A stretch of DNA of 64,000 nt. Source: Comamonas piscis. GTDB lineage: Bacteria > Pseudomonadota > Gammaproteobacteria > Burkholderiales > Burkholderiaceae_C. This document shows, piece after piece, positions 52,604 to 60,918 of the stretch. Below the pieces are notes generated by a model, which searched no databases, had not been told where the DNA came from, and saw only the letters and a list, made by a program, of their open reading frames with translations. The DNA is taken from positions 124,001 through 188,000 of the forward strand of contig NZ_CP058554.1 in assembly GCF_014109725.1 (NCBI RefSeq). The letters run 5' to 3'. Every line of letters begins with the position of its first letter. The first letter of the stretch is position 1. A program made the translations under genes and the position numbers.

Positions 52604-54079
52604 ATGAGCATCCCTACCGAATTGCATGACTTGAGCGTGGCCCAGTTGGCCGCCAAGCTCAAAAGCCGCGAAGTGTCCTCCGTCGAGGCCGCGCAACATT
52701 TCCTGACCCGCGCCAAGACCCACCAGGCTCTGGGCGCTTACATCCATACCAATGACGAGGTGACCCTGGCTCAGGCCCGCGCCGCCGATGCCGCCATTGC
52801 CGCCGGCACTGCAAGCCGCCTGGCCGGTGTGCCCATTGGCCACAAGGACCTGTTCGTTACCCAGGACTTCCCCACCACCGCAGGCAGCAAGATGCTGGCC
52901 GGCTACCAATCGCCGTTTGACGCGACCATGGTGAGCAAGCTGGCCAGCGCCGGCGCTGTCACCCTGGGCAAGCTGAACATGGACGAGTTCGCGATGGGCT
53001 CGGCCAACGAGAACAGCGCCATCGGCCCGGTGCGCAATCCCTGGAACACCAGCCGCGTGCCCGGCGGTTCGTCCGGCGGCTCGGCAGCGGCCGTGGCTGC
53101 GCGCCTGGCACCAGCAGCTACCGGCAGTGATACGGGAGGCTCCATCCGCCAGCCCGCGTCGTTCTGCGGCATCACCGGCATCAAGCCCACCTATGGCCGT
53201 GCCAGCCGCTACGGCATGATCGCCTTCGCCTCCAGCCTGGACCAGGCCGGCCCGATGGCGCGCACCGCCGAAGACTGCGCACTGCTGCTCAGCGAGATGT
53301 GCGGCCCCGACCTGGACCGCGACTCCACCAGCCTGGACCACCCGGCCGAAGACTTCACGCTGCACCTGAACGACTCGCTGGCTGGCCTGCGCATTGGCGT
53401 GCCAGCCGAGTTCTTTGGCGACGGCCTGAGCAGCGATGTGCGTGCCGCCGTCGATGCTGCGCTGAAGGAGTACGAAAAGCTGGGCGCCAAGCTGGTGCCG
53501 ATCAGCCTGCCGCGCACCGAGCTGTCCATCCCCGTCTACTACATCATCGCTCCGGCCGAGGCCTCGTCCAACCTCTCGCGCTTTGACGGCGTGAAGTTCG
53601 GCCACCGCGCCAAGGACTACAGCGACCTGGTGGACATGTACAAGAAGACCCGCGCCCAAGGCTTCGGCGACGAGGTCAAGCGCCGCATCATGACCGGCGC
53701 CTATGTGCTCTCGCACGGCTACTACGACGCCTACTACCTGCAGGCGCAAAAGATCCGTCGCATGATTGCCGACGACTTCCAGACCGCCTTCAAGGACTGC
53801 GACCTCATTGCCGGCCCCGCCGCGCCCACCGTGGCCTGGGCGCTGGGCGGCAAGAGCGACCCGCTCGCCAACTACCTGGCCGACATCTACACCCTGCCCG
53901 CGTCGCTGGCCGGCCTGCCGGGCCTGAGCGTGCCCGCCGGTTTTGGCGAAGGCGGCATGCCCGTGGGCCTGCAGCTGATCGGCAACTACTTTGCCGAAGC
54001 CAAGCTCCTGAACGCCGCCCACCAGCTGCAGCAAGCCACCGACCACCACCTGCGCCAGCCCACCGGCATCGCGAAGTAA
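52604..54079 (+). CDS. gatA: Asp-tRNA(Asn)/Glu-tRNA(Gln) amidotransferase subunit A
   Basis: A 491-residue amidase that releases ammonia from glutamine for the transamidation of misacylated tRNA. The Ser-cisSer-Lys triad is Lys81 (GHKDLF), Ser156 in PGGSSGGS and Ser180 in TGGSIRQPA, with the usual spacing. It lies 142 bases after gatC and 20 before gatB. It implies that Gln-tRNA and/or Asn-tRNA is made by the indirect route. Confidence 0.97.
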   Translation: MSIPTELHDLSVAQLAAKLKSREVSSVEAAQHFLTRAKTHQALGAYIHTNDEVTLAQARAADAAIAAGTASRLAGVPIGHKDLFVTQDFPTTAGSKMLAGYQSPFDATMVSKLASAGAVTLGKLNMDEFAMGSANENSAIGPVRNPWNTSRVPGGSSGGSAAAVAARLAPAATGSDTGGSIRQPASFCGITGIKPTYGRASRYGMIAFASSLDQAGPMARTAEDCALLLSEMCGPDLDRDSTSLDHPAEDFTLHLNDSLAGLRIGVPAEFFGDGLSSDVRAAVDAALKEYEKLGAKLVPISLPRTELSIPVYYIIAPAEASSNLSRFDGVKFGHRAKDYSDLVDMYKKTRAQGFGDEVKRRIMTGAYVLSHGYYDAYYLQAQKIRRMIADDFQTAFKDCDLIAGPAAPTVAWALGGKSDPLANYLADIYTLPASLAGLPGLSVPAGFGEGGMPVGLQLIGNYFAEAKLLNAAHQLQQATDHHLRQPTGIAK

Positions 54080-54099
54080 CGCAGGGAGGAAACCAGAAA

Positions 54100-55554
54100 A
54101 TGACCGAATCAAGCATCAAGCTCATCAACGGCTACGAAGTGGTGATTGGCTTTGAAACCCACACCCAGCTGGCCGCCAACAGCAAGATCTTCAGCCGCGC
54201 CAGCACCGCCTTTGGCGCCGAGCCCAACACCCAGGCCTGCGCCGTGGATCTGGCCCTGCCCGGCACCCTGCCGGTGATGAACAAGAAGGCCGTCGAGTGC
54301 GCCATCAAGCTCGGCCTGGCGCTGGGCAGCACCATCGCGCCCGTCAGCATCTTTGCGCGCAAGAACTACTTCTACCCCGACCTGCCCAAGGGCTACCAGA
54401 TCTCGCAGTTCGAGATCCCGGTGGTGCAAGGCGGTGAGGTCAGCTTCTTTGTCGGCGACCGGAAGAAGACCGTGCGCCTGGTGCGCGCCCACCTGGAAGA
54501 AGATGCCGGCAAATCCGTGCACGACGAGTTCATCGGCCAGTCGGGCATTGACCTGAACCGCGCCGGCACGCCGCTGTTGGAGATCGTGACCGAGCCCGAT
54601 ATGGGCAGCTCCGAAGAGGCCGTGGCCTATGCCAAGGAACTGCACAAGATCGTCACCTGGATCGGCATCTGCGACGGCAATATGCAAGAAGGCTCGTTCC
54701 GCTGCGATGCCAACGTGTCCGTGCGCAAGCCCGGCCAGCCGCTGGGCACCCGCCGCGAGATCAAGAACCTGAACTCGTTCAAGAACATGCAGGTCGCCAT
54801 CGACTACGAAATCCGCTGGCAGATTGAAGAGATCGAGGACGGCCGCGCGATTCAGCAGGCCACTGTGCTGTTCAACCCTGACAGCGGCGAGACCCGTGCG
54901 ATGCGCACCAAGGAAGACGCCGCCGATTACCGCTACTTCCCCGATCCGGATCTGCCACCGCTGGTGGTTGCTGACAGCTGGGTGCAGGCCGTCAAGGCCG
55001 ACATGCCCGAGCTGCCGCGCCAGCGCGCCGACCGCTTTGTGGCCGACTACGGCCTGCCCGAGTACGACGCCACCACCCTGACCCAGAGCCAGGCCATGGC
55101 CGACTACTTTGAAGCCGCCGCCCAGGCCAGCAGCCAGCCCAAGCTGGCCAGCAACTGGGTGATGGGCGAGATCTCGCGCCGCCTGAACCTGGAAGAGATC
55201 GGCATGGACCAGGTCAAGGTCAGCGCCGCGCAGCTGGGCACCCTGATCGCCCGCATCCACGGCAATGTCATCAGCAACAACAGCGCCAAACAGGTGTTCG
55301 AGGCGCTGTGGACCGGTGAAGGCGCAGATGTCGACGCCGTCATCGACGCCAAGGACCTGAAGCAATCCAACGACACCGGCGCGCTAGAGGCCATCATCGA
55401 CGAGGTGATCGCCGCCAACCCCGGCAATGTCGAGCAGTACAAGGCCGGCAAGGACAAGGCATTCAACGCCCTGGTCGGCCAGGTGATGAAGGCCTCCAAG
55501 GGCAAGGCCAATCCGGGCCAAGTCAATGAGCTGCTGAAGGCCAAGCTGGCCTGA
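54100..55554 (+). CDS. gatB: Asp-tRNA(Asn)/Glu-tRNA(Gln) amidotransferase subunit B
   Basis: A 484-residue tRNA-binding and kinase subunit. The catalytic domain starts NGYEVVIGFETHTQL and has FYPDLPKGYQISQFEIPVV and SFRCDANVSVR; the C-terminal YqeY-like tail ends PGQVNELLKAKLA. An AGGGAGGA ribosome binding site precedes the ATG. A terminator follows the stop. Confidence 0.97.
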   Translation: MTESSIKLINGYEVVIGFETHTQLAANSKIFSRASTAFGAEPNTQACAVDLALPGTLPVMNKKAVECAIKLGLALGSTIAPVSIFARKNYFYPDLPKGYQISQFEIPVVQGGEVSFFVGDRKKTVRLVRAHLEEDAGKSVHDEFIGQSGIDLNRAGTPLLEIVTEPDMGSSEEAVAYAKELHKIVTWIGICDGNMQEGSFRCDANVSVRKPGQPLGTRREIKNLNSFKNMQVAIDYEIRWQIEEIEDGRAIQQATVLFNPDSGETRAMRTKEDAADYRYFPDPDLPPLVVADSWVQAVKADMPELPRQRADRFVADYGLPEYDATTLTQSQAMADYFEAAAQASSQPKLASNWVMGEISRRLNLEEIGMDQVKVSAAQLGTLIARIHGNVISNNSAKQVFEALWTGEGADVDAVIDAKDLKQSNDTGALEAIIDEVIAANPGNVEQYKAGKDKAFNALVGQVMKASKGKANPGQVNELLKAKLA

Positions 55555-55584
55555 TCCTGCAAGAGCAAACGCCAGACAGCAAGA

Positions 55585-55609
55585 AGCCTCCAGCGATGGA
55601 GGCTTTTTT
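55585..55609 (+). terminator. Terminator after gatB
   Basis: AGCCTCCA (55585-55592), a GCGA loop, and TGGAGGCT (55597-55604) followed by a T run, 30 bases after the gatB stop. Confidence 0.9.
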
Positions 55610-55693
55610 ACGGGCTAGCCAGGCATGCACCCTGGCGGGCCCCGCTGGTTATCGCGCGGTGGCGGTTACCAGCTGCTTAGGCCAACGCGGGCA

Positions 55694-55846
55694 TCAGCGC
55701 TGCTGCTGCGACCGGTCTTGCTGACCTGGCTGCTTTTGCTGCGGCGATTGCTGCTGGTGCTGCTGCTCTTTTTGCGAGCCGGGTTTCTGGCCCGATTGCT
55801 GCTGGTTCACCTGGTTGGGATTGCGTTGGCTGTTTTGCTGAGTCAT
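55694..55846 (-). CDS. Small Gln-rich protein A
   Basis: A 50-residue, extremely hydrophilic protein (MTQQNSQRNPNQVNQQQ...), about 40% Gln with Ser, Pro, Asn, Lys and Arg and no hydrophobic core; almost certainly disordered. AAGGAG lies nine bases before the ATG, which supports translation. It aligns without gaps over 30 residues (23 identical) with the small protein at 57300-57428, including KEQQ and PGQQDR. No family recognised; resembles hydrophilin-like stress proteins in composition only. Confidence 0.7.
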   Translation of the reverse strand: MTQQNSQRNPNQVNQQQSGQKPGSQKEQQHQQQSPQQKQPGQQDRSQQQR

Positions 55847-56203
55847 AGCGGTAGCTCCTTCAAGATGATGACAAGGCAACATGCCCTGCCATGGCTCTAT
55901 AGTCGCGCAGCGGCCCAGGGGCCGGTGTAGGAATTGACGAGCCGCCTGCTTCGAGACGTTTCTCGCCGCACATTTTGCAAAGCATTGGCAGCCATTGCCC
56001 CTGTGATCGGGCATGGCCCGGCGAACATCTCTTTTCCTTCTTTGACAGAAGTACAAGCGCAGGGCTTAGAGCCGCTAACACGACCCAGCAAACCGAAGGT
56101 TTGCGGTTGAGGCTGGGCGCCCCCGACAAGGCATCAAGCCGCAGACAGTACAAGCGTACGGCAAGGCTTGAGAACGACGTATCAAGGGTTGTGTTAGCGG
56201 CTC
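55847..56203. other. Non-coding stretch holding an inverted-repeat element
   Basis: 357 bases with no credible gene. The left 220 bases are the upstream region of Gln-rich gene A. The right part is the 137-bp inverted-repeat element described separately (56068-56204), including a GCAAACC-GAA-GGTTTGC hairpin (56088-56104). Confidence 0.6.
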
Positions 56204-56204
56204 T
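56068..56204. repeat. MITE-like element with 19-bp terminal inverted repeats
   Basis: agagccgctaacacgaccc (56068-56086) and its inverted copy (56186-56204) match at 18 of 19 positions. Inside are a perfect 7-bp hairpin next to the left arm and AAGGC-type short motifs; a 10-base direct repeat AGTACAAGCG occurs at 56050-56059 just outside and 56147-56156 inside. The right arm ends on the stop codon of the neighbouring gene. No transposase is seen. The arrangement looks like a small non-autonomous repeat. Confidence 0.55.
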
Positions 56205-56992
56205 TATTCCCAGCGGTCGGCCATGTCCTCGGTATAGCCCAATACCAAGGAGCGCTGCGATTGCAGCAGCACCGGCAAGGCTTGCCAGCCAGGGTGGGCC
56301 AACAATTCCTCATCGCCAGTGGCATACAGCAGCCGCAAGTCACGCACCAAGGCCTGGGCTTGCGCGGCATTGGGCGGCTCGGCGCGGGCCAGCGCCATCC
56401 AGGATGCGCCCATCGCAAAGAGCTGGTAGCCATGCTGCTGCGCCAAATGCTGGTGGATGGCATGGTTTTGAAAGCTGTCCCAGTCAGCGCTGAAATAGCC
56501 ATTGGGCTGCCCTGCTATCAATGGGTCGTCGCTGGCCAGCGGCAGGCGCTGGATATAGACGACATCGTCCAGTAGCGCGTCCTGGCTGCGGTTGGCGGCG
56601 ACTAGAGCTGCGATGTCGTCTGGGCTGGTGCTGAGACTGCCGCAGACCGCTGCCCAACTGCTGGGGTTTTGGGCTTGGCGCAACTGCAGCGCACGGTGCT
56701 GCAGCGCTTGCAGGTTCCAGGCTGCCTCCTGCGCTGGGTCGTCCCAATCCATCCCTGCTGGGCTATCCAGGTAGAGCCGGTCATCCATGCTGGCATGGCC
56801 ACTGGTGTAGCTGCATTGCTGCACATCGTCCAGGGTGGCCAGATAGCGGTGATCGGGGTCCGCGGCGCGCAGCGCTTCAACCTGCGCCAGCAAGGCGGCG
56901 AGGCGGCCCACCTCCTCCAGCCACTGGTAGGCAAAGCCATAGTTGGCGCGGCGGTACGGCGGATGGGGCTGCGCGAAGAATCCGGTTTTCAT
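56204..56992 (-). CDS. Hypothetical protein
   Basis: A 262-residue soluble protein with many Trp, Gln, Asp and Ala; no signal peptide, membrane segment or recognisable motif. The second half (QPNGYFSADWDSFQNHAIHQ, HGYQLFAMGASWMALARA) looks like a globular domain. The start at MKTGFFAQPHPPYR (56992) is preferred; the frame opens at 57055, but that start sits inside the terminator of the gene upstream. The stop codon overlaps the right arm of the inverted-repeat element. Confidence 0.65.
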   Translation of the reverse strand: MKTGFFAQPHPPYRRANYGFAYQWLEEVGRLAALLAQVEALRAADPDHRYLATLDDVQQCSYTSGHASMDDRLYLDSPAGMDWDDPAQEAAWNLQALQHRALQLRQAQNPSSWAAVCGSLSTSPDDIAALVAANRSQDALLDDVVYIQRLPLASDDPLIAGQPNGYFSADWDSFQNHAIHQHLAQQHGYQLFAMGASWMALARAEPPNAAQAQALVRDLRLLYATGDEELLAHPGWQALPVLLQSQRSLVLGYTEDMADRWE

Positions 56993-57056
56993 GGTGGGCT
57001 GGGCGAGGTGGTCGAGAACGCCAGTATCGCCGCTGTATGCGATGCAGGCGCCCACG

Positions 57057-57080
57057 AAAAAGCCCGCTGGAAGCGGGCCT
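57057..57080 (-). terminator. Terminator after the small Cys protein gene
   Basis: GCCCGC (57062-57067) pairs with GCGGGC (57073-57078); on the minus strand it is followed by TTTTT. It lies 20 bases after the small protein's stop codon and supports that ORF as real. Confidence 0.8.
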
Positions 57081-57099
57081 TGGCGCGGGGTTCAGAAGA

Positions 57100-57258
57100 T
57101 CAGCACATCTGTGCGTTGTCCGGTGTCTTGGGCTCGGTGCCCAGCTGGCGCCGGTTGCACTTGCACTGCTGCTGCGAGTACTTGGTCTCGCGCAACGGCT
57201 GGCCCTGTTGCAGGGGCCAAGGCTGCTGCTTGGTCATCGGCAAAGGCAGTTGTTGCAT
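57100..57258 (-). CDS. Small Cys- and Gln-containing protein
   Basis: A 52-residue protein (MQQLPLPMTKQQPWPLQQGQ...), with a Cys-x-Cys pair (QCKCNRR) and a Cys as the last residue, which could bind a metal or form a disulfide. A GGAG sequence lies six bases before the ATG, and a perfect terminator follows the stop. It begins 41 bases after Gln-rich gene B on the same strand, so the two probably share a transcript. No family recognised. Confidence 0.6.
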   Translation of the reverse strand: MQQLPLPMTKQQPWPLQQGQPLRETKYSQQQCKCNRRQLGTEPKTPDNAQMC

Positions 57259-57299
57259 GGGGTGCTCCGTGTTGTCTTCGTGGTCCGCGCAGTCGCAGA

Positions 57300-57428
57300 T
57301 TACTTCTGCGATTGCTGCTTGCGGTCCTGCTGGCCCGGTTGCTGCTGCTTCGGGGATTGCTGTTGCTGCTGCTGCTCCTTTTTCTGGGCAGGCTGCTGTC
57401 CGGACTGTTGGTGGTTCTGCTGGCTCAT
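57300..57428 (-). CDS. Small Gln-rich protein B
   Basis: A 42-residue, Gln/Lys-rich protein (MSQQNHQQSGQQPAQKKEQQ...) with more than half Gln and the same KEQQ...QQSP...PGQQDR pattern as Gln-rich protein A at 55694-55846. AAGGAG lies eight bases before the ATG. Probably disordered, cytoplasmic, function unknown. It is the first of a two-gene unit with the small Cys protein. Confidence 0.7.
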   Translation of the reverse strand: MSQQNHQQSGQQPAQKKEQQQQQQSPKQQQPGQQDRKQQSQK

Positions 57429-57653
57429 GGCGTTTACTCCTTCAGTGTCAGGTTGGCGGCAAGCGCAAATGCCTGCCGTTGAGACATGGTGCCGCCCCAA
57501 GATGGCCTTGGCTGTAGGAGTTTTGGAGATTCGTCCGGCTTTACGTAAACGCGGCGCGCTATTTGAAAATTTTCTTTACAAAACAGCGGCTTATACACAG
57601 CAATATCTATCACCCGGCGCTGTATTTTTAGCTTGCACTATCACCTGCCTGCT

Positions 57654-58844
57654 TCAATCATCCGTTGGCAGCGCCAAACGCTTCTGCGGCTGAAAGTCGT
57701 ACAGGGTCTGGCCGTCGTTGTCGATCACCAGGGCCGGCAGGTTCATGCCCGTACTCAGGTAAAAGCCGCCCGGCCAGGCCTGGGCGGCGAGATGCTCGCC
57801 ATCGAATAGCAATTGCGGTATCTCACGCGTGGACTTGCGCCACACCAGCTGCAGGCTGTGCACATCCACGATCTGCAGCACCACCTCGGCAGCGGTGCTG
57901 GGGGTTTCGTCATAGCGCATCAGCAGCCGGTCGGCATTGCGGGCCAGCACCTCGCCGCTGAACTGCACCGGCACACTGGTAACGGGGGCGATCTTGGTGA
58001 TGCCCGCCTCGCGCACGGCCTGGCGGCTGACCACAAAACCATCGCTCAGCGGCTGGTAGAGCTTGGGGGCAGCGCGCACCTGCTTGTCTGCGCTGGAATG
58101 CACGCTCAGCCGGGGCCAGCGCTCAAACTCACCGGGCCGCACTTTTTGCGCAAACTGCAGCAGAACCATGGGCATGCCGTACTGGGCCACGTCGGTGTCA
58201 AAGTCAGCGTAGTCGATACGCGTGACCGTTTGCGCGTACTGCGCCCAGGGGCGCTGCTGCCAGCGCTGCAGCCGCTCGGCCCAGGGGTAGAGCTCGCCGC
58301 TGGCCCAATAGAGCGCATAGCGGTCACCGGTATTGCTGGTCACATCCAGCAAACCGGGCTCGCGCAGCTCGCCAAAGTCGTACTTGGACACGCCCGTGCC
58401 CAGCTCCGCCGCAAAGCGCTGGCGCAATGCGGCATCCATGGGTTCAAACGCGGTTTGCGTGGGCAGGCGCTGCCACCAGTGCCGGTCATTGAGCAGCAGC
58501 GATAGCTGGCCATCGGCCTCGCTGCGCAAGCGGGCCGGCCGGCGCACCTGTGCCCGGGGCAGAACGATGCGCTGGGGCTCGCCCAGCAGCTGCTTGGCCT
58601 GCAGGTCGTTGCTCAGCAGCACAAACACATCCTCTTGCGCGGTGCTGTGCTTCATCACCCGCAGCATGCGCAGGCTGCCGTCCTCACCCTGGTAGATGGT
58701 CGATGCCTCCACCTCGCCCAGCTCCTCGGTTTTGTCTGCGCTGGGCTGCAGCAGCTTGAGGGTGACCGGCACCAGCAAGGGCAGCACAAAGAAGAACACA
58801 AAGCCCAGGCCCAGCGGCAGCCAATAGCGGCGGGGAATGCTCAT
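57654..58844 (-). CDS. PA2928-like envelope protein
   Basis: A 396-residue protein with one N-terminal membrane helix (residues about 8-28) and a large domain that is probably extracytoplasmic and beta-rich. It resembles the uncharacterised PA2928-type family (my recollection, not a search). It is paralogous to the gene directly upstream: both share LLLNDRHWW/LFLKERGWW-like, RYALYW/KYLVYWLLGQIWP and C-terminal GFYLSTGMNLPALVIDNDGQ/GFLLLNDMRQPALLLGDDGE segments. Its ATG overlaps the upstream stop (ATGA), so the pair is translationally coupled. Confidence 0.7.
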   Translation of the reverse strand: MSIPRRYWLPLGLGFVFFFVLPLLVPVTLKLLQPSADKTEELGEVEASTIYQGEDGSLRMLRVMKHSTAQEDVFVLLSNDLQAKQLLGEPQRIVLPRAQVRRPARLRSEADGQLSLLLNDRHWWQRLPTQTAFEPMDAALRQRFAAELGTGVSKYDFGELREPGLLDVTSNTGDRYALYWASGELYPWAERLQRWQQRPWAQYAQTVTRIDYADFDTDVAQYGMPMVLLQFAQKVRPGEFERWPRLSVHSSADKQVRAAPKLYQPLSDGFVVSRQAVREAGITKIAPVTSVPVQFSGEVLARNADRLLMRYDETPSTAAEVVLQIVDVHSLQLVWRKSTREIPQLLFDGEHLAAQAWPGGFYLSTGMNLPALVIDNDGQTLYDFQPQKRLALPTDD

Positions 58845-60226
58845 CGCCTGGACCCGCTGGCGGCCATGAAGTCCTGCACCACCTCACCATCATCGCCCAG
58901 CAACAAGGCCGGTTGGCGCATGTCATTGAGCAGCAAAAATCCGCCGCTGACGGCCTGGCCGGTGACATACATGCCGCCTTCACGCTTGCCCAGCTGCGGC
59001 AGCTGGTCGATGGTGCGGCTCCACACCACCTGGTGGTTGGCCTTGTCCAGCAGCTGGATCACCCGGCCCTCTTGCCGCACGGGAGTGGGGTTGTAGGCCA
59101 ACAGCAGGCGGCGCGCGTTCTCGGCCACCACATCGGCATGGAAGCGCGGCACCGCCGGCGGCACCACATGGATGCGCAGCAGACCCCGGTCATTGATGGC
59201 ATAGGGGCGGGTCGCATAGCCATCACCCACCGGCACAAAGCTGCGCGGTGATGACTGCACCTCCGGGCTGCTGCTGAGCACGAGGTCAAAGTAACCGAAA
59301 TATGCGGGCTGGCCAGGCTCATGGCGCCACCAGGATTGGACCAGCAACGCGCGGTCGGCCTCGCCCGTGGGGCGAGGCAGCGATTGGTAGCGGTAGTAGC
59401 TGGTTTCCTGGCCGTAGCCGGCTTGGGCTTTTTCGTAGAGGCGGTGGCTGTCTGCCGACGGCCAGATCTGGCCCAGCAGCCAGTACACCAGGTACTTGCT
59501 GCCGCTGCGTGTGGTCACTTCCAGGCTGTCGGGGCGGTCCCGCCGCTGGGGCGCTACGCCGACGATGCCTTCGCCCAGCTCGGCCGCAAACTTGGCGCTG
59601 AGCTGGGGCAGCAAATCCACAAAGCGCAGGCTGCCGGGGTCAAATCGCCACCAGCCGCGCTCCTTCAAAAACAGGTAGAGCTGGCCATCCGAGAAAAACT
59701 GCAGCTCGGCGCTGCCGGAGCTGCCGGCCCAGGGCATCGCCATGCGCTGGGGTTCGGCCACCGGGCTGCCGTCTGCCGCATCGCGCAGCAGCACGCGGTA
59801 GACCACATCGTCTTGCTCGCGGCTTTCATACAGCTGCACAACGACGCGCTTGCCCTGGTGCTCCACCAAGGTGGTGGCCTCGCTGCGGCCCCAGGCGGCA
59901 GGGTTCATCGCCCTGCCCTTTTCGGGCGCCATCAGCATGCTCTGCACCCGCTGGTGCAGCGGCGGCAGCCACCAGGGCATAGCAGCCACCAAGGCCAGCG
60001 CTGGCAGCAACCAGGGCCAATGGCTGCGCAAACGGTGCAAGCTTGGTTCGGACGCCGAGGGCTGCATGCGCAGCACCGTCTGGCCAGGGTATTGCTCTAG
60101 CTGGAACTGCGCGCCGCACTGCAAACAGGCAAAGTGGTCGCGCGCACCTGCGCTGCGGCAGTTCGCAGCGCCGCAGCGCGGGCAATACGGGGACGACAGA
60201 GAGGACGACGAGGACCAGACGGGCAT
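58841..60226 (-). CDS. PA2928-like protein with N-terminal zinc ribbon
   Basis: A 461-residue paralogue of the next gene. Residues about 15-40 hold two CxxC pairs (YCPRCGAANC and FACLQCGAQF), a zinc-ribbon pattern, then a membrane helix (residues about 70-90), then the PA2928-like domain. A cytoplasmic zinc ribbon in front of a membrane anchor and a large outer domain is a less usual layout. The start at MPVWSSSSS (60226) is chosen; the frame opens at 60421, but the first 65 codons overlap the divergent gene's region and are unlike the family. Confidence 0.7.
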   Translation of the reverse strand: MPVWSSSSSLSSPYCPRCGAANCRSAGARDHFACLQCGAQFQLEQYPGQTVLRMQPSASEPSLHRLRSHWPWLLPALALVAAMPWWLPPLHQRVQSMLMAPEKGRAMNPAAWGRSEATTLVEHQGKRVVVQLYESREQDDVVYRVLLRDAADGSPVAEPQRMAMPWAGSSGSAELQFFSDGQLYLFLKERGWWRFDPGSLRFVDLLPQLSAKFAAELGEGIVGVAPQRRDRPDSLEVTTRSGSKYLVYWLLGQIWPSADSHRLYEKAQAGYGQETSYYRYQSLPRPTGEADRALLVQSWWRHEPGQPAYFGYFDLVLSSSPEVQSSPRSFVPVGDGYATRPYAINDRGLLRIHVVPPAVPRFHADVVAENARRLLLAYNPTPVRQEGRVIQLLDKANHQVVWSRTIDQLPQLGKREGGMYVTGQAVSGGFLLLNDMRQPALLLGDDGEVVQDFMAASGSRR

Positions 60227-60386
60227 AAGCCAGCGATGATAAACCGAGGGCGCAGAAGGGATGGCTGCGGCTTTGCAAACGAAGCTTGGCGCTGCTGGCC
60301 GGCGACTCCCAGGTGTCAGCCACCTCGCCCGCGCGGAGGCCTCAGCCGCTAATATGCAGGCTTTTGAATCTGCTGCGCCCTGTTCC

Positions 60387-60860
60387 ATGACCACCACCGC
60401 CCCCTCTAACGCTGTAGCCACCGCCGTTACCAGCGATATCCCCGCCTACACCGTGGATGAGCCAGCCAACCAGATCTTTGGGCTCAGCATGGCCATGGCC
60501 GAGTCCTTTTTGCTCAAGGGCGAGGCCATCGGCAATGACCGCGCGCAGGTGCGCATGCCCTACCAGAAGCAATACACCAACAGCCGGGGCGACATGCATG
60601 GCGGCGCCATTGCCACCTTGCTGGATGTGGGACTGTCCTGCGCGGCACGCGCGCATGATCCGCTGCGCTACGGCGTCATCACCGTGGATCTGACCATCCA
60701 CTACATTGCACCGGGCGCCGGCGATGTGGTCTGCACGGCCGTCTGCGAAAAGCGCGGCAAGAGCCTGTCCTTTGTGCGTGGCGAGTTGCATGACGATGCC
60801 GGCCACCTTTTGGGCCTGGCCACCGGCACCTTCAAGCTGGTCGACAAGCAGAAAATCTGA
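60387..60860 (+). CDS. PaaI-type acyl-CoA thioesterase
   Basis: A 157-residue hotdog-fold thioesterase. The motif TNSRGDMHGGAIATLLDVGLSCAA carries the catalytic HGG-x-x-x-x-x-D-type region of PaaI/4HBT members. The 30-residue N-terminal tail rich in Thr and Ala may be extra. The start at MTTTAPSNA (60387) is chosen; a start at 60354 is possible. Activity on an aromatic or medium-chain acyl-CoA is inferred. Divergent from the zinc-ribbon gene. Confidence 0.85.
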   Translation: MTTTAPSNAVATAVTSDIPAYTVDEPANQIFGLSMAMAESFLLKGEAIGNDRAQVRMPYQKQYTNSRGDMHGGAIATLLDVGLSCAARAHDPLRYGVITVDLTIHYIAPGAGDVVCTAVCEKRGKSLSFVRGELHDDAGHLLGLATGTFKLVDKQKI

Positions 60861-60918
60861 GCCTGCAAAAAACCGGTAGATATGGCATGCTGGCGGTCCT
60901 ATTGCTCATCTTCTGACC

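Noticed and set aside
60227..60421. N-terminal extension of the zinc-ribbon PA2928-like protein
   Set aside because: It overlaps the divergent gene's upstream region and resembles no signal or domain; the zinc ribbon begins shortly after 60226.
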